A program made the translations under genes and the position numbers. The notes under the pieces are model-generated. The model saw nothing but the letters and a program-made list of their open reading frames with translations. It was not told the DNA's origin and did no database searches. From an uncultured Pseudomonadota bacterium (GTDB taxonomy: Bacteria; Pseudomonadota; Gammaproteobacteria; Methylococcales; Methylomonadaceae): a stretch of 37,183 bases of DNA. The DNA lies in contig CAILJB010000134.1 of NCBI GenBank assembly GCA_903834465.1, positions 1 to 37,183 on the forward strand, given 5' to 3'. Below, piece by piece: positions 28,401 through 35,694 of this stretch (its first letter is position 1; every line of letters starts with the position of its first letter).

Positions 28401-31400
28401 TGGTCACGTTTGTGTCGCAATGCGAAAAAAATGCGCTAAATACAACACGTCGAGTGCTGGATAGTTTTGCGAATCGAATCGGCACAAATGTTTGGCAAAC
28501 CATTATTACTGACGAAGGTTTGCAAGTGGTTAAAAAATTATTGCGTAAAACGGCAACAAAAAATACGGCGGTTTCATGTCATTGGATGAGCGGTCGAACG
28601 CATAGTGAATTAGTTTGGATTGTTGGAAATCGCACTAAATTCAACGAACAAGGATTTGTTCCTGTAAATATAACGCACAGTGAAACTATCGATGACGCAT
28701 ACAAATATAATTGGAATTATTTGCCGCTGATTAAATGTTTAACGGCATTGGCGGCGTTATTTCATGATTGGGGCAAAGCCTCGGCGTGTTTTCAAAAAAA
28801 ATTAAAAAAGCCCAATTCAAAAATCAGTGACCCACTTCGCCATGAGTGGGTTTCTTGTTTATTGCTCCATGCGTTTGTGAATGGTGAAGAGGATTCACAA
28901 TGGTTAGCGCGTTTAGCCACGGGCGAAATTAACGAAAATCAATTTAAAAATTTATCTGAAATAAAAAAGCCACTGGATGAATTACCGCCGATTGCGAGTT
29001 TCGTCGTATGGTTAATTTTATCGCATCATCATTTGTCGTCATTAAAAAAAGAGAACAAACAACGACTACAAAAAGAAAAAGGTAAAACACTTAAAAATTT
29101 CAATACGCTTTTTCAAATGATTACGGCAGAGTTCGGTTATCAAAATGCTGGTGACATTGAAGAATGTTTAAATTTTCCAGATGGTTTGCCAAATCAATCG
29201 CCGCAGTGGCTTGAACAAGCGAAAAGATGGGCTGAAGAAACACAAACCAATGAAGCCTTAGCAAAATTTTCGCTTGAAAATGGCACATGGCGATTGATAT
29301 TGCATCATGCTCGACTAGCGTTGATGCTGGGTGATTATTCTTTTTCTTCAACAGAAAAGGTGAATGAGAAATGGCAAACGAAATATAAACCGATAGCAAA
29401 TACCTATAAAAAAACAGGTCAAACTAAACCAGAACCGAAACAAAAACTCGATGAACATTTAGTTGGTGTAACAAGAAATGCTTTGAAAGCTGCACGAATT
29501 CTGCCTTTTTTTGAAGAAAAATTGGAATATGCAAAAGATGTTCGTCGCCTCAAACGAAAAAGCCAAGATGGTTTTGAATGGCAAGATACCGCCGTTGCGA
29601 AACTAAAAGCGTGGCGCGAAACCGAAGCAACGCAAAATTTACAGCATTACGGTTTTTTTGCCGTGAACATGGCAAGTACAGGCTGTGGTAAAACGTTTGC
29701 GAATGCCAAAGTCATGCGAGCGTTATCACCTGATGCGGAGACTTTGCGGTATGTTTTGGCGTTAGGTTTACGAGCTTTGACGTTGCAAACAGGTGATGAA
29801 TATCGTCATCGAATCGGTTTGGATAGTTCGGAATTGGCGGTTTTAATCGGTTCAAATGCCATTATGGATTTGCATCACTTCAATAATGTACAACAAGCGC
29901 GTGACGACGATTCTGATAATCCAAACGGTTCTAATTCTGAGGACGCATTGTTAGAAAGTGAAATTGATTACGATGTCATTCCGACAGAAGGTTTCGTCAC
30001 AATTCTTAAACAAGAACGCGATAGACAATTTTTGTACGCACCTGTTTTGGCTTGCACGATTGACCATTTGATGGGCGCAACAGAAACAAAACGTGGCGGA
30101 AAATATATTTTGCCATCGCTGCGTTTAATGTCGTCAGATTTGGTTATTGATGAAATTGATGATTTTAATGGCAGCGATTTAGTGGCAATTGGTCGGCTGA
30201 TTCATTTGGCGGGAATGTTGGGACGAAAAGTGATGATTTCCTCGGCAACTATTCCACCTGATTTAGCCGAAGGCTATTTCAATGCGTATCAAGCGGGTTG
30301 GCAGATTTTCGCTACGTTTCGAGAAATCAAAAAAACAGTGGGTTGTGCGTGGATTGATGAATTTACCACGCACACCGAATCCATCATTGCCAAAGACGGT
30401 TGTTATCACGAATTTCAAAAACATCACGCCAAATTTATTACCAAACGTGTTCAAGAACTCACCAAAAAACGACCTCAACGAATCGGCGAAATTATCTCGC
30501 TCGACAATCTCAAAGCCTCAACCGATACCGACGAAAATAAGCAAAACGGCTATTTTGAAATTATCGCCCAATCGATTGTGCAACAGCATTTACGACATTT
30601 TGAAATCGACACGCTAACACAAAAACAAGTGTCGTTCGGTGTGGTGCGAATCGCAAACATTTCGCCGTGTGTCGAATTAACAAGATATTTGCTGCAACGT
30701 GAATGGCAAGATGATGTTGACGTGAGAATCATGGCATATCACAGTCAACAAATTTTGCTCATGCGTCATGAACAAGAAAAACATCTCGATGCAGTTTTGA
30801 AACGCGATAGCAAAAATCCTCACGCTATTTTTGAAAATCCCATTATTCGTAAACACTTAACAGAAAGTTCAGCTCAAAACGTTATTTTTATTGTTGTCGC
30901 AACGCCTGTTGAAGAAGTCGGACGTGATCATGATTTCGATTTTGCGATTGTTGAACCATCGTCTTATCGTTCGATTATTCAAATTGCGGGACGTGTGTTG
31001 CGTCATCGATTTGAAAAATTTCCCACAACACCGAACATTGGATTGCTGCAATACAATTTGAAAGGTTTATTCAGTTCAAAAGATGACGATCTTGTTTTTC
31101 ACAGACCTGGTTATGAATCAGAACATCATCGTTTAGATTCGCACGATTTAAAACAGCTCATTGATGAATCGGGCATTACGTATTCGATTAACGCAATTCC
31201 TCGTATTCAATGTGGCGTTAGTCTTGAACCGGAAACCAGTTTGATTGATTTAGAACATCACGTTACCCGCGAATTATTAACCGCTTACGACAAGAAAGGG
31301 GCTGAGAATTTGGAGGGCTGGTTAAGTTCTTGTTGGTTTTTAACGGCGTTGCCGCAAGCGTTTAATGAATTTCGTAAAGGTGAAGAGCAGGTTAAGTTAT

Positions 31401-31696
31401 ATCTCGTTCTTGATAATGAAGAATGGAAGTTTTCCGAAAAAGACAACAAAAGAAAATCCATTGATAGAGAAGCCATTTATCGTATTAAACGTGCTGATGA
31501 TTTAACCGAAACTGAACGAAATCGTTTATGGTTACATCGAGATTATGAAGAATTGATTGAAACGTTAGCATTGAAAAAAGCAATGACAACGCGAGATGCA
31601 GCGTTGCAGTACGGTGAAATTAGTTTGCCTGTTCGCGAGAATGGTTTTGTGTATTTTGAACAATTCGGAATGATTACAAAAAAACAGACAGAATAA
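28397..31696 (+). CDS. cas3: Cas2-3 fusion nuclease-helicase, subtype I-F
   Basis: In type I-F the Cas2 and Cas3 proteins are fused. The 1099-residue product has a Cas2-like N-terminus (MVTFVSQCEKNALNTTRRVLDSFANRIG) at about 1-95. The HD nuclease follows, with ALFHDWGKAS around His123-Asp124. The SF2 helicase has Walker A STGCGKT at about 427-433, DEID at about 585-588, SSATI, and motif VI QIAGRVLRHR. It degrades targets recruited by the Csy complex and assists Cas1 in adaptation. The start overlaps the cas1 stop; either of two adjacent ATGs can serve. An intrinsic terminator overlaps its stop, so it is a separate unit from csy1-csy4. Confidence 0.96.
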   Translation: MMVTFVSQCEKNALNTTRRVLDSFANRIGTNVWQTIITDEGLQVVKKLLRKTATKNTAVSCHWMSGRTHSELVWIVGNRTKFNEQGFVPVNITHSETIDDAYKYNWNYLPLIKCLTALAALFHDWGKASACFQKKLKKPNSKISDPLRHEWVSCLLLHAFVNGEEDSQWLARLATGEINENQFKNLSEIKKPLDELPPIASFVVWLILSHHHLSSLKKENKQRLQKEKGKTLKNFNTLFQMITAEFGYQNAGDIEECLNFPDGLPNQSPQWLEQAKRWAEETQTNEALAKFSLENGTWRLILHHARLALMLGDYSFSSTEKVNEKWQTKYKPIANTYKKTGQTKPEPKQKLDEHLVGVTRNALKAARILPFFEEKLEYAKDVRRLKRKSQDGFEWQDTAVAKLKAWRETEATQNLQHYGFFAVNMASTGCGKTFANAKVMRALSPDAETLRYVLALGLRALTLQTGDEYRHRIGLDSSELAVLIGSNAIMDLHHFNNVQQARDDDSDNPNGSNSEDALLESEIDYDVIPTEGFVTILKQERDRQFLYAPVLACTIDHLMGATETKRGGKYILPSLRLMSSDLVIDEIDDFNGSDLVAIGRLIHLAGMLGRKVMISSATIPPDLAEGYFNAYQAGWQIFATFREIKKTVGCAWIDEFTTHTESIIAKDGCYHEFQKHHAKFITKRVQELTKKRPQRIGEIISLDNLKASTDTDENKQNGYFEIIAQSIVQQHLRHFEIDTLTQKQVSFGVVRIANISPCVELTRYLLQREWQDDVDVRIMAYHSQQILLMRHEQEKHLDAVLKRDSKNPHAIFENPIIRKHLTESSAQNVIFIVVATPVEEVGRDHDFDFAIVEPSSYRSIIQIAGRVLRHRFEKFPTTPNIGLLQYNLKGLFSSKDDDLVFHRPGYESEHHRLDSHDLKQLIDESGITYSINAIPRIQCGVSLEPETSLIDLEHHVTRELLTAYDKKGAENLEGWLSSCWFLTALPQAFNEFRKGEEQVKLYLVLDNEEWKFSEKDNKRKSIDREAIYRIKRADDLTETERNRLWLHRDYEELIETLALKKAMTTRDAALQYGEISLPVRENGFVYFEQFGMITKKQTE

Positions 31697-31709
31697 CGGT
31701 CTGTTTTTT
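31679..31709. terminator. Bidirectional terminator at the end of cas3
   Basis: AAAAAACAGAC at 31679-31689 pairs with GTCTGTTTTTT at 31699-31709, an 11-bp stem around nine bases that include the cas3 stop. On the plus strand the stem ends in six T. On the minus strand it ends in seven T. It can therefore terminate both cas3 and any leftward RNA from the cas3-csy1 gap. Confidence 0.85.
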
Positions 31710-31712
31710 GTT

Positions 31713-31742
31713 TTTCTAAAAGCTGCCTATTCGGCAGAGAAC
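31713..31742 (-). repeat. Degenerate reverse-oriented CRISPR repeat (downstream copy)
   Basis: On the minus strand this reads GTTCTCTGCCGAATAGGCAG followed by CTTTTAGAAA. It equals the array repeat except for one substitution in the first six bases and two extra T in the 3' part. The stem CTGCC-GAATA-GGCAG is perfect. The GTTCTC beginning is shared with the second repeat of the array at 35755. The changed part is the section that Csy4 cleavage would remove. Confidence 0.88.
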
Positions 31743-31775
31743 AACTTAATACAAATGAGTTAATACATTTCTAAG
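31723..31775 (-). ncRNA. Predicted crRNA-like regulatory RNA (CreR type), processed form
   Basis: If transcribed leftward and cut by Csy4 at the normal sites, the two degenerate repeats would release a 53-nt RNA. It would carry an exact 5' handle CUUAGAAA (31775-31768), a 25-nt guide (31767-31743) and an exact 3' hairpin ending GGCAG (31723). A normal crRNA here would be 60 nt. The guide matches the csy1 promoter region at 16 of its first 17 positions next to a CC. Leftward transcription would end at the terminator at 31709-31679. The promoter is not identifiable in the AT-rich upstream DNA. Sequence supports the structure; expression and function are inferred. Confidence 0.72.
31743..31767 (-). 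other. Pseudo-spacer matching the csy1 promoter
   Basis: The 25 bases between the two degenerate repeats begin, on the minus strand, TGTATTAACTCATTTGT. The same strand upstream of csy1 (31868-31852) reads TGTATTAACTTATTTGT. The first ten bases are identical and only position 11 differs within 17. Over all 25 positions 21 match; the others that differ are 18, 21 and 23. Array spacers are 31-33 bases, so this one is clearly shorter. Confidence 0.85.
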
Positions 31776-31795
31776 CTACTTATTCAGCAGTTTTA
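31768..31795 (-). repeat. Degenerate reverse-oriented CRISPR repeat (upstream copy)
   Basis: On the minus strand it reads TAAAACTGCTGAATAAGTAG then CTTAGAAA. About eight of 28 bases differ from the array repeat. The last ten bases, including the whole 5' handle CTTAGAAA, are unchanged. The altered stem still pairs as CUGCU with AGUAG, using one G-U pair, around the same GAAUA loop. So it may still be a Csy4 substrate despite the divergence. Confidence 0.78.
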
Positions 31796-31843
31796 TAATT
31801 TTACTTTAAAACAAAATTTTATATTTAAAAATTGAGTTTTAAA

Positions 31844-31870
31844 AATTAAAAACAAATAAGTTAATACAGG
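31844..31870 (-). promoter_or_regulatory. Predicted target of the crRNA-like guide, with CC PAM
   Basis: On the minus strand the site reads CC (31870-31869) followed by TGTATTAACTTATTTGT (31868-31852). CC is the known type I-F PAM and is in the correct 5' position. The site ends where the csy1 promoter begins, about 22 bases upstream of the -10 box. Binding of the Csy complex here would be expected to block RNA polymerase. The site is also upstream of the predicted leftward RNA and could affect its expression too. Confidence 0.7.
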
Positions 31871-31898
31871 TTTATTTTTATTTTAATCGGTTTATACT
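31871..31898 (+). promoter_or_regulatory. Candidate csy1-csy4 operon promoter
   Basis: TATACT at 31893-31898 is a good -10 box (five of six). TTTATT at 31871-31876 is a weak -35 at 16 bases spacing. The start point would fall near 31905, about 30 bases before the csy1 ATG. The guide target and its PAM lie immediately upstream, touching the -35 region. The weak -35 leaves some doubt. Confidence 0.55.
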
Positions 31899-31935
31899 CC
31901 CGCAAAATTTCAGTAATTAACTAAAGGCGGCAAAA

Positions 31936-33144
31936 ATGTTAGACGAAGAAGCAATCGTAACGTTTTTATCAGAGCGTAAAAAAATTAAGTTGAAAGGCAT
32001 CAGCAATGAAGAACAAATCAAAAAAATCGAAGACTCTTTTAATCTTGAAAACTGGCTACCCGATGCAGCAAAACGTGCAGGGCAATTATCATTGGTTAGT
32101 CATCCAAGTAAATTTACTCACCCAAGTGCAAAAACGAGTTCTATTATTTTTCAAGGTAAATGTTTTACAGATGGTTTTTTACGTTCAGGCAATGTTGATT
32201 TGGAACTTGATGTTTTTGGCAACGCAGCAGCCATGGATGTTTATAAATTTCTATCACTTGTTTTAAGTGATGGCAAAACGGTTTTAACGCATTTAGAAGA
32301 AAACACCGATTTTATTCAACAGCAATTCAACTTTCCTTCTGTTCCGTTTGAAGAATTACGCGCCAATTTTTTAGCCATCAAACAAGATAAATTTTCAACA
32401 GTTCATACCAGCGGACAAATCAAACAAGTCTATTTTCCTGTCGCTGACGATTATCACCTGCTTTCTGTTTTAACACCGTCTGGATTGATGTTTAAGTTAA
32501 AAGAACGCCTCCACGCGATTCGACCAACGAAAGAAATTAGAGAAGCTGAAAAAAACAACCTATTCGATGAACACGGTTTTGATGAATTGCGTGATTTAAC
32601 GATTATTGGATTTGGTGGCACAAAACCCCAAAACATCAGCGTTCTAAACAGTAAAAATTACGGCGAAGCGTATTTATTACTCAGTGTTCCGCCTTCACTC
32701 AAACCCCGCGACATTCAACCGCCTACTTCCGATTTTTTCAAAAACAGCATTTATCCAAAATTGTATAAAGCGAGTTTTAACAGGTTTAATTATTTGGTTA
32801 ATCCTGAATTTAAATATGTGAAAAACAACATCGACAACCGTGATGAACGTGACGAAATTATTTGCGCGGTCATCGATGATGTCATTGTGCGTGCATGGGC
32901 ATTTCGACAACTTAATGTAAGTTGGTCAGACAAAACGAATCTGCCACATTATCAAAAAGTTTGGCTCGATAACGCATTCATCGAAGAGCGCGAAAACAGT
33001 GATGAATGGTCAGAGAAAATTGTTGATGAATTGGCGCGTTGGTTTATTAGTAGCTATGAAAAATTACACAATCAAAAATTGGCAAGTGAAGATTTAACAC
33101 GCATCAAATCAACCATTGAAGAAAACAGGGACAACTTGCTATGA
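31936..33144 (+). CDS. csy1: Csy1 (Cas8f), type I-F surveillance complex large subunit
   Basis: Csy1 recognises the PAM and, with Csy2, holds the crRNA 5' handle. The 402 residues (Pseudomonas about 434) contain the family stretches SHPSKFTHPSAKTSSII, GKCFTDGFLRSGNVDLELDVFGNAAAMDVYKFL, DDYHLLSVLTPSGLMF and LTIIGFGGTKPQNISVLNSKNYGEAYLLLSVPPSL. AGGCGG lies 8 bases before the ATG. It starts a four-gene effector operon with its own promoter and overlaps csy2 by four bases (ATGA). Confidence 0.95.
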   Translation: MLDEEAIVTFLSERKKIKLKGISNEEQIKKIEDSFNLENWLPDAAKRAGQLSLVSHPSKFTHPSAKTSSIIFQGKCFTDGFLRSGNVDLELDVFGNAAAMDVYKFLSLVLSDGKTVLTHLEENTDFIQQQFNFPSVPFEELRANFLAIKQDKFSTVHTSGQIKQVYFPVADDYHLLSVLTPSGLMFKLKERLHAIRPTKEIREAEKNNLFDEHGFDELRDLTIIGFGGTKPQNISVLNSKNYGEAYLLLSVPPSLKPRDIQPPTSDFFKNSIYPKLYKASFNRFNYLVNPEFKYVKNNIDNRDERDEIICAVIDDVIVRAWAFRQLNVSWSDKTNLPHYQKVWLDNAFIEERENSDEWSEKIVDELARWFISSYEKLHNQKLASEDLTRIKSTIEENRDNLL

Positions 33145-34046
33145 GTGATTTAAGAACCATTTTGTTAATTCCGCATTTAAAAATTCAAAATGCCAACGCG
33201 CTTTCAAGTCCTTACACCATCGGTTTTCCAGCGATGACCGCATGGCTCGGCGCAGTTCATGCGCTACAACGAAAACTCAATCAAGCAGGTTTTGAAAATC
33301 TAAAATTTAAAAGCGTCGGGGTCGCGTGCCACGATTTGAATCTGCAAACACACAAAGGTCGCGGTGATTATGTGCATTCAATTATCAGCACAGGCAATCC
33401 GCTTGATAAAGACGGTTCGCGTCCCGCTTTTATTGAAGAAGCACGTTGTCATTTGGATGTTTCGTTAATTGTTGAATGTGAAAATTTACCTTGCGATGAA
33501 TCTGAATTTTTACACGCTTTGCCAACGCATTTGCATCGATTAAAAATTGCGGGCGGCGATATTTTGGATTTTTCAGAAGTGGATATATTCAAAATTGATG
33601 ATGAAGCCACACGTCGCGCTTTGATGCGAAATTTAATGCCCAGTTATGTGATTATTGAGCGACGCGAATTGATGATTGAAGCACATCCCCCCCAGCCCCC
33701 CTTCGAAGGGGGGAGAAAAATCGATGCAATTGATATGTTGCTGGATTATTTGACGGTTAAGCATCGAAGCATTCAAACAGAATCGGGCGGCGAATGGTCG
33801 CAAAAACGTAAGACTTCGGGTTGGATTGTGCCAATTGCCACAGGTTTTCAGGGTATCAGTGCGTTGGGCAAAGCCGAAAATCAACGTGATTTAACTACAC
33901 CTCATCGTTTTGCCGAAAGTGTTGTGACACTGGGTGAATTTATTATGCCGCATCGCATTAAAACATTAGACCGAATGCTTTGGCAGTATCACGTCGATTT
34001 AGAAAATGATTTGTACCTCTGTAAAAACCTACCTATTTCAAAATAA
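33141..34046 (+). CDS. csy2: Csy2 (Cas5f), type I-F surveillance complex subunit
   Basis: Csy2 pairs with Csy1 at the tail of the complex and binds the crRNA 5' handle. The 301 residues begin with the family motif LLIPHLKIQNANALSSPYTIGFPAMTAWLGAVHAL, and include GWIVPIATGFQGISALG and the C-terminal ESVVTLGEFIMPHRI. A short foreign-looking insertion, HPPQPPFEGG, lies at about residues 182-191, encoded by a palindromic DNA element. It falls between RRELMIEA and IDAIDMLLDYL, probably in a surface loop. The frame is preserved on both sides, so the protein is likely functional. Confidence 0.94.
   Translation: MSDLRTILLIPHLKIQNANALSSPYTIGFPAMTAWLGAVHALQRKLNQAGFENLKFKSVGVACHDLNLQTHKGRGDYVHSIISTGNPLDKDGSRPAFIEEARCHLDVSLIVECENLPCDESEFLHALPTHLHRLKIAGGDILDFSEVDIFKIDDEATRRALMRNLMPSYVIIERRELMIEAHPPQPPFEGGRKIDAIDMLLDYLTVKHRSIQTESGGEWSQKRKTSGWIVPIATGFQGISALGKAENQRDLTTPHRFAESVVTLGEFIMPHRIKTLDRMLWQYHVDLENDLYLCKNLPISK
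33681..33715. repeat. Palindromic element inserted in frame in csy2
   Basis: A perfect 18-bp palindrome CCCCCCTTCGAAGGGGGG lies at 33696-33713, with GCACATCCCCCCCAG before it. It is far more GC-rich than the surrounding gene. In the csy2 frame it encodes AHPPQPPFEGG. Nearly the same sequence occurs in csy4 at 35201-35234. It resembles the palindromic elements that insert into reading frames in Rickettsia, but I cannot assign it to a named family. Confidence 0.85.
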
Positions 34047-34057
34047 GGAAAAATATC

Positions 34058-35074
34058 ATGGCTACGAAAAAAGATGATAAAGCGTCTGTTTTGGCGTTTG
34101 AAAAAAAGTTAGTTCCCTCAGACGGTTATTTGTATGGCACAACGTGGGATGAACGTTATACAAAAGCTGAACCACTCGAATTACGCGAAAAATCTGTGCG
34201 TGGCACGATTTCAAATCGCCAAAAAGGCGGGATTTTAAAAGATGCAGAAATTCAAAAACCTAACTTACAAACCGTTGATAGTTGTTCGTTATCGCCAGAA
34301 CACGATACGCTGAAATTGCATTTTACGTTGAAAGTGTTGAGTGGCGTTGAAACACCTTCGGCATGTAACAACGCGGCGTTTTATGAAAGTTATCAAACTG
34401 CTGTCAGAAACTATATTGAAAACGAAGGTTTTACGGAATTGGCTAAACGTTATGCCATTAACATCGCAAACGGACGTTTTTTGTGGCGCAACCGTGTTGG
34501 CGTTGAACAGCTTGAAGTTCATGTAAAAATATCTAATACAAAAACTGCGTGGACATTTGACGCACTAGACATTGGCATCAGCGATTTCGATTTAACGCAT
34601 CCTGATATTTTAGATTTAGCGACAAAAATCGCTGAGGCATTATCGGGGAAAACAGAATTTTTACTTTTAGAAATTGATGCTTATGCTCAAATTGGTCGCG
34701 CTCAAGATGTTTATCCAAGCGAAGAATTGGTGCTTGATAAAGGCAACAGTAAACCTAAAAAAAGCAAAATTTTGTATCACGTTAAAAATAATGCGGCGTT
34801 ACATTCTCAAAAAATTGGTAATGCACTTCGCACCATCGATACTTGGTATCCCGAATTTGCTGACCGCCGCAACCCAAAACCTATAGCGATTGAACCTTAT
34901 GGCGCGGTGACAAATTTAGGGCAAGCCTTTAGACATCCAAAAGATAAAGTCGATTTTTTTACGTTATTTGATAAATTTGCGCGTGGCGCAACGCTTGACG
35001 ACAAAGATTGTGAACATTATGTCATGGCGGTTTTAGTGCGTGGTGGCGTGTTTGGCGAAAGCGGCAAAGAGTAA
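34058..35074 (+). CDS. csy3: Csy3 (Cas7f), type I-F backbone subunit
   Basis: Csy3 forms the helical backbone along the crRNA spacer, normally in six copies. The 338 residues (Pseudomonas 342) start with ASVLAFEKKLVPSDGYLYGTTW and include CNNAAFYESYQTAVRNYI, ANGRFLWRNRVGVEQLEV, EIDAYAQIGRAQDVYPSEEL and PIAIEPYGAVTNLGQAFRHP. AAGGAAAAATATC provides the ribosome-binding site. It carries no palindromic insertion, unlike its neighbours csy2 and csy4. Confidence 0.96.
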   Translation: MATKKDDKASVLAFEKKLVPSDGYLYGTTWDERYTKAEPLELREKSVRGTISNRQKGGILKDAEIQKPNLQTVDSCSLSPEHDTLKLHFTLKVLSGVETPSACNNAAFYESYQTAVRNYIENEGFTELAKRYAINIANGRFLWRNRVGVEQLEVHVKISNTKTAWTFDALDIGISDFDLTHPDILDLATKIAEALSGKTEFLLLEIDAYAQIGRAQDVYPSEELVLDKGNSKPKKSKILYHVKNNAALHSQKIGNALRTIDTWYPEFADRRNPKPIAIEPYGAVTNLGQAFRHPKDKVDFFTLFDKFARGATLDDKDCEHYVMAVLVRGGVFGESGKE

Positions 35075-35079
35075 TCAAC

Positions 35080-35691
35080 ATGAAATTTTATGTAGAAATC
35101 ACTTTGTCGCCAGACATCGAGGCGAGCATTTCATTCAATTTTCTTTGGCAAAAAGTTTATCAACAATTGCATTTGAAATTTGTTGAAATGAAAGATGAAA
35201 GCACATCCCCCTCGCCCCCCTTCGAAGGGGGGAGTTTGCAACCCATTGGTGTTTCGTTTCCACATTATGATGCGAAGGCAAATACGCTCGGCGATAATAT
35301 TCGTTTGTTTGCTTCCGATTTTGAAATCCTTGAACGTTTTAATGCGAGACAAACGCTTAAAAAATTTATCGATTATGTTCACGTTACAAACATTCGTAAC
35401 GTGCCATCGAATGTGAAATATGGTTGTTTTCAACGCTTGCAACTCAAAACAAGTAATTTACGATTAGCGCGGCGCAAAGCAAAACGTGAAAATATCGATG
35501 TTGAAAGCGTACTTTCTAATTTTCAACGTGTTGAAGAATTAAAAATGCCACCTTTTGTGTGGATTCAAAGTGCGAGCAACGGCGAAAAATTCAAATTGTT
35601 TGTTGTTTATAACGAACTAGCAAACGATAATTGCGCGGCGGGTTTTGGAACGTATGGTTTGAGTGGTGAAAGTACCGTTCCGATTTTTTGA
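35080..35691 (+). CDS. csy4: Csy4 (Cas6f), crRNA-processing endoribonuclease
   Basis: Csy4 binds the repeat hairpin and cuts after its last G, leaving the 8-nt 5' handle. The 203 residues compare with 187 in Pseudomonas; most of the excess is an insertion TSPSPPFEGGSLQ at about 42-54. It lies between the first helix and PIGVSFPHYD. His31 in QQLHLKFVE aligns with the catalytic His29 of the Pseudomonas enzyme. The C-terminus GFGTYGLSGESTVPIF is complete and typical. The stop lies only 3 bases before the first CRISPR repeat, so csy4 and the array are probably transcribed together. Confidence 0.94.
   Translation: MKFYVEITLSPDIEASISFNFLWQKVYQQLHLKFVEMKDESTSPSPPFEGGSLQPIGVSFPHYDAKANTLGDNIRLFASDFEILERFNARQTLKKFIDYVHVTNIRNVPSNVKYGCFQRLQLKTSNLRLARRKAKRENIDVESVLSNFQRVEELKMPPFVWIQSASNGEKFKLFVVYNELANDNCAAGFGTYGLSGESTVPIF
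35201..35234. repeat. Palindromic element inserted in frame in csy4
   Basis: The same 18-bp palindrome CCCCCCTTCGAAGGGGGG lies at 35215-35232, preceded by GCACATCCCCCTCG. It is one base shorter than the csy2 copy in the left arm, so the left part is read in another frame (STSPS instead of AHPPQ), while the palindrome is read as PPFEGG in both. This shows the frame is kept by selection after insertion rather than by an identical reading of the whole element. Confidence 0.85.
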
Positions 35692-35694
35692 TTT

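Noticed and set aside
31713-31795. The reverse repeats as a mere decayed relic of an old array
   Set aside because: Possible, but the PAM-flanked promoter match and the conservation limited to crRNA-retained parts are better explained by function; kept as the main alternative.
31751-31868. The two ACAAATRAGTTAATACA copies as ordinary operator sites for a protein repressor
   Set aside because: They are not palindromic, one copy is exactly bounded by the CRISPR repeat handle, and the other by CC; a protein-site explanation would not predict these boundaries, though it is not excluded.
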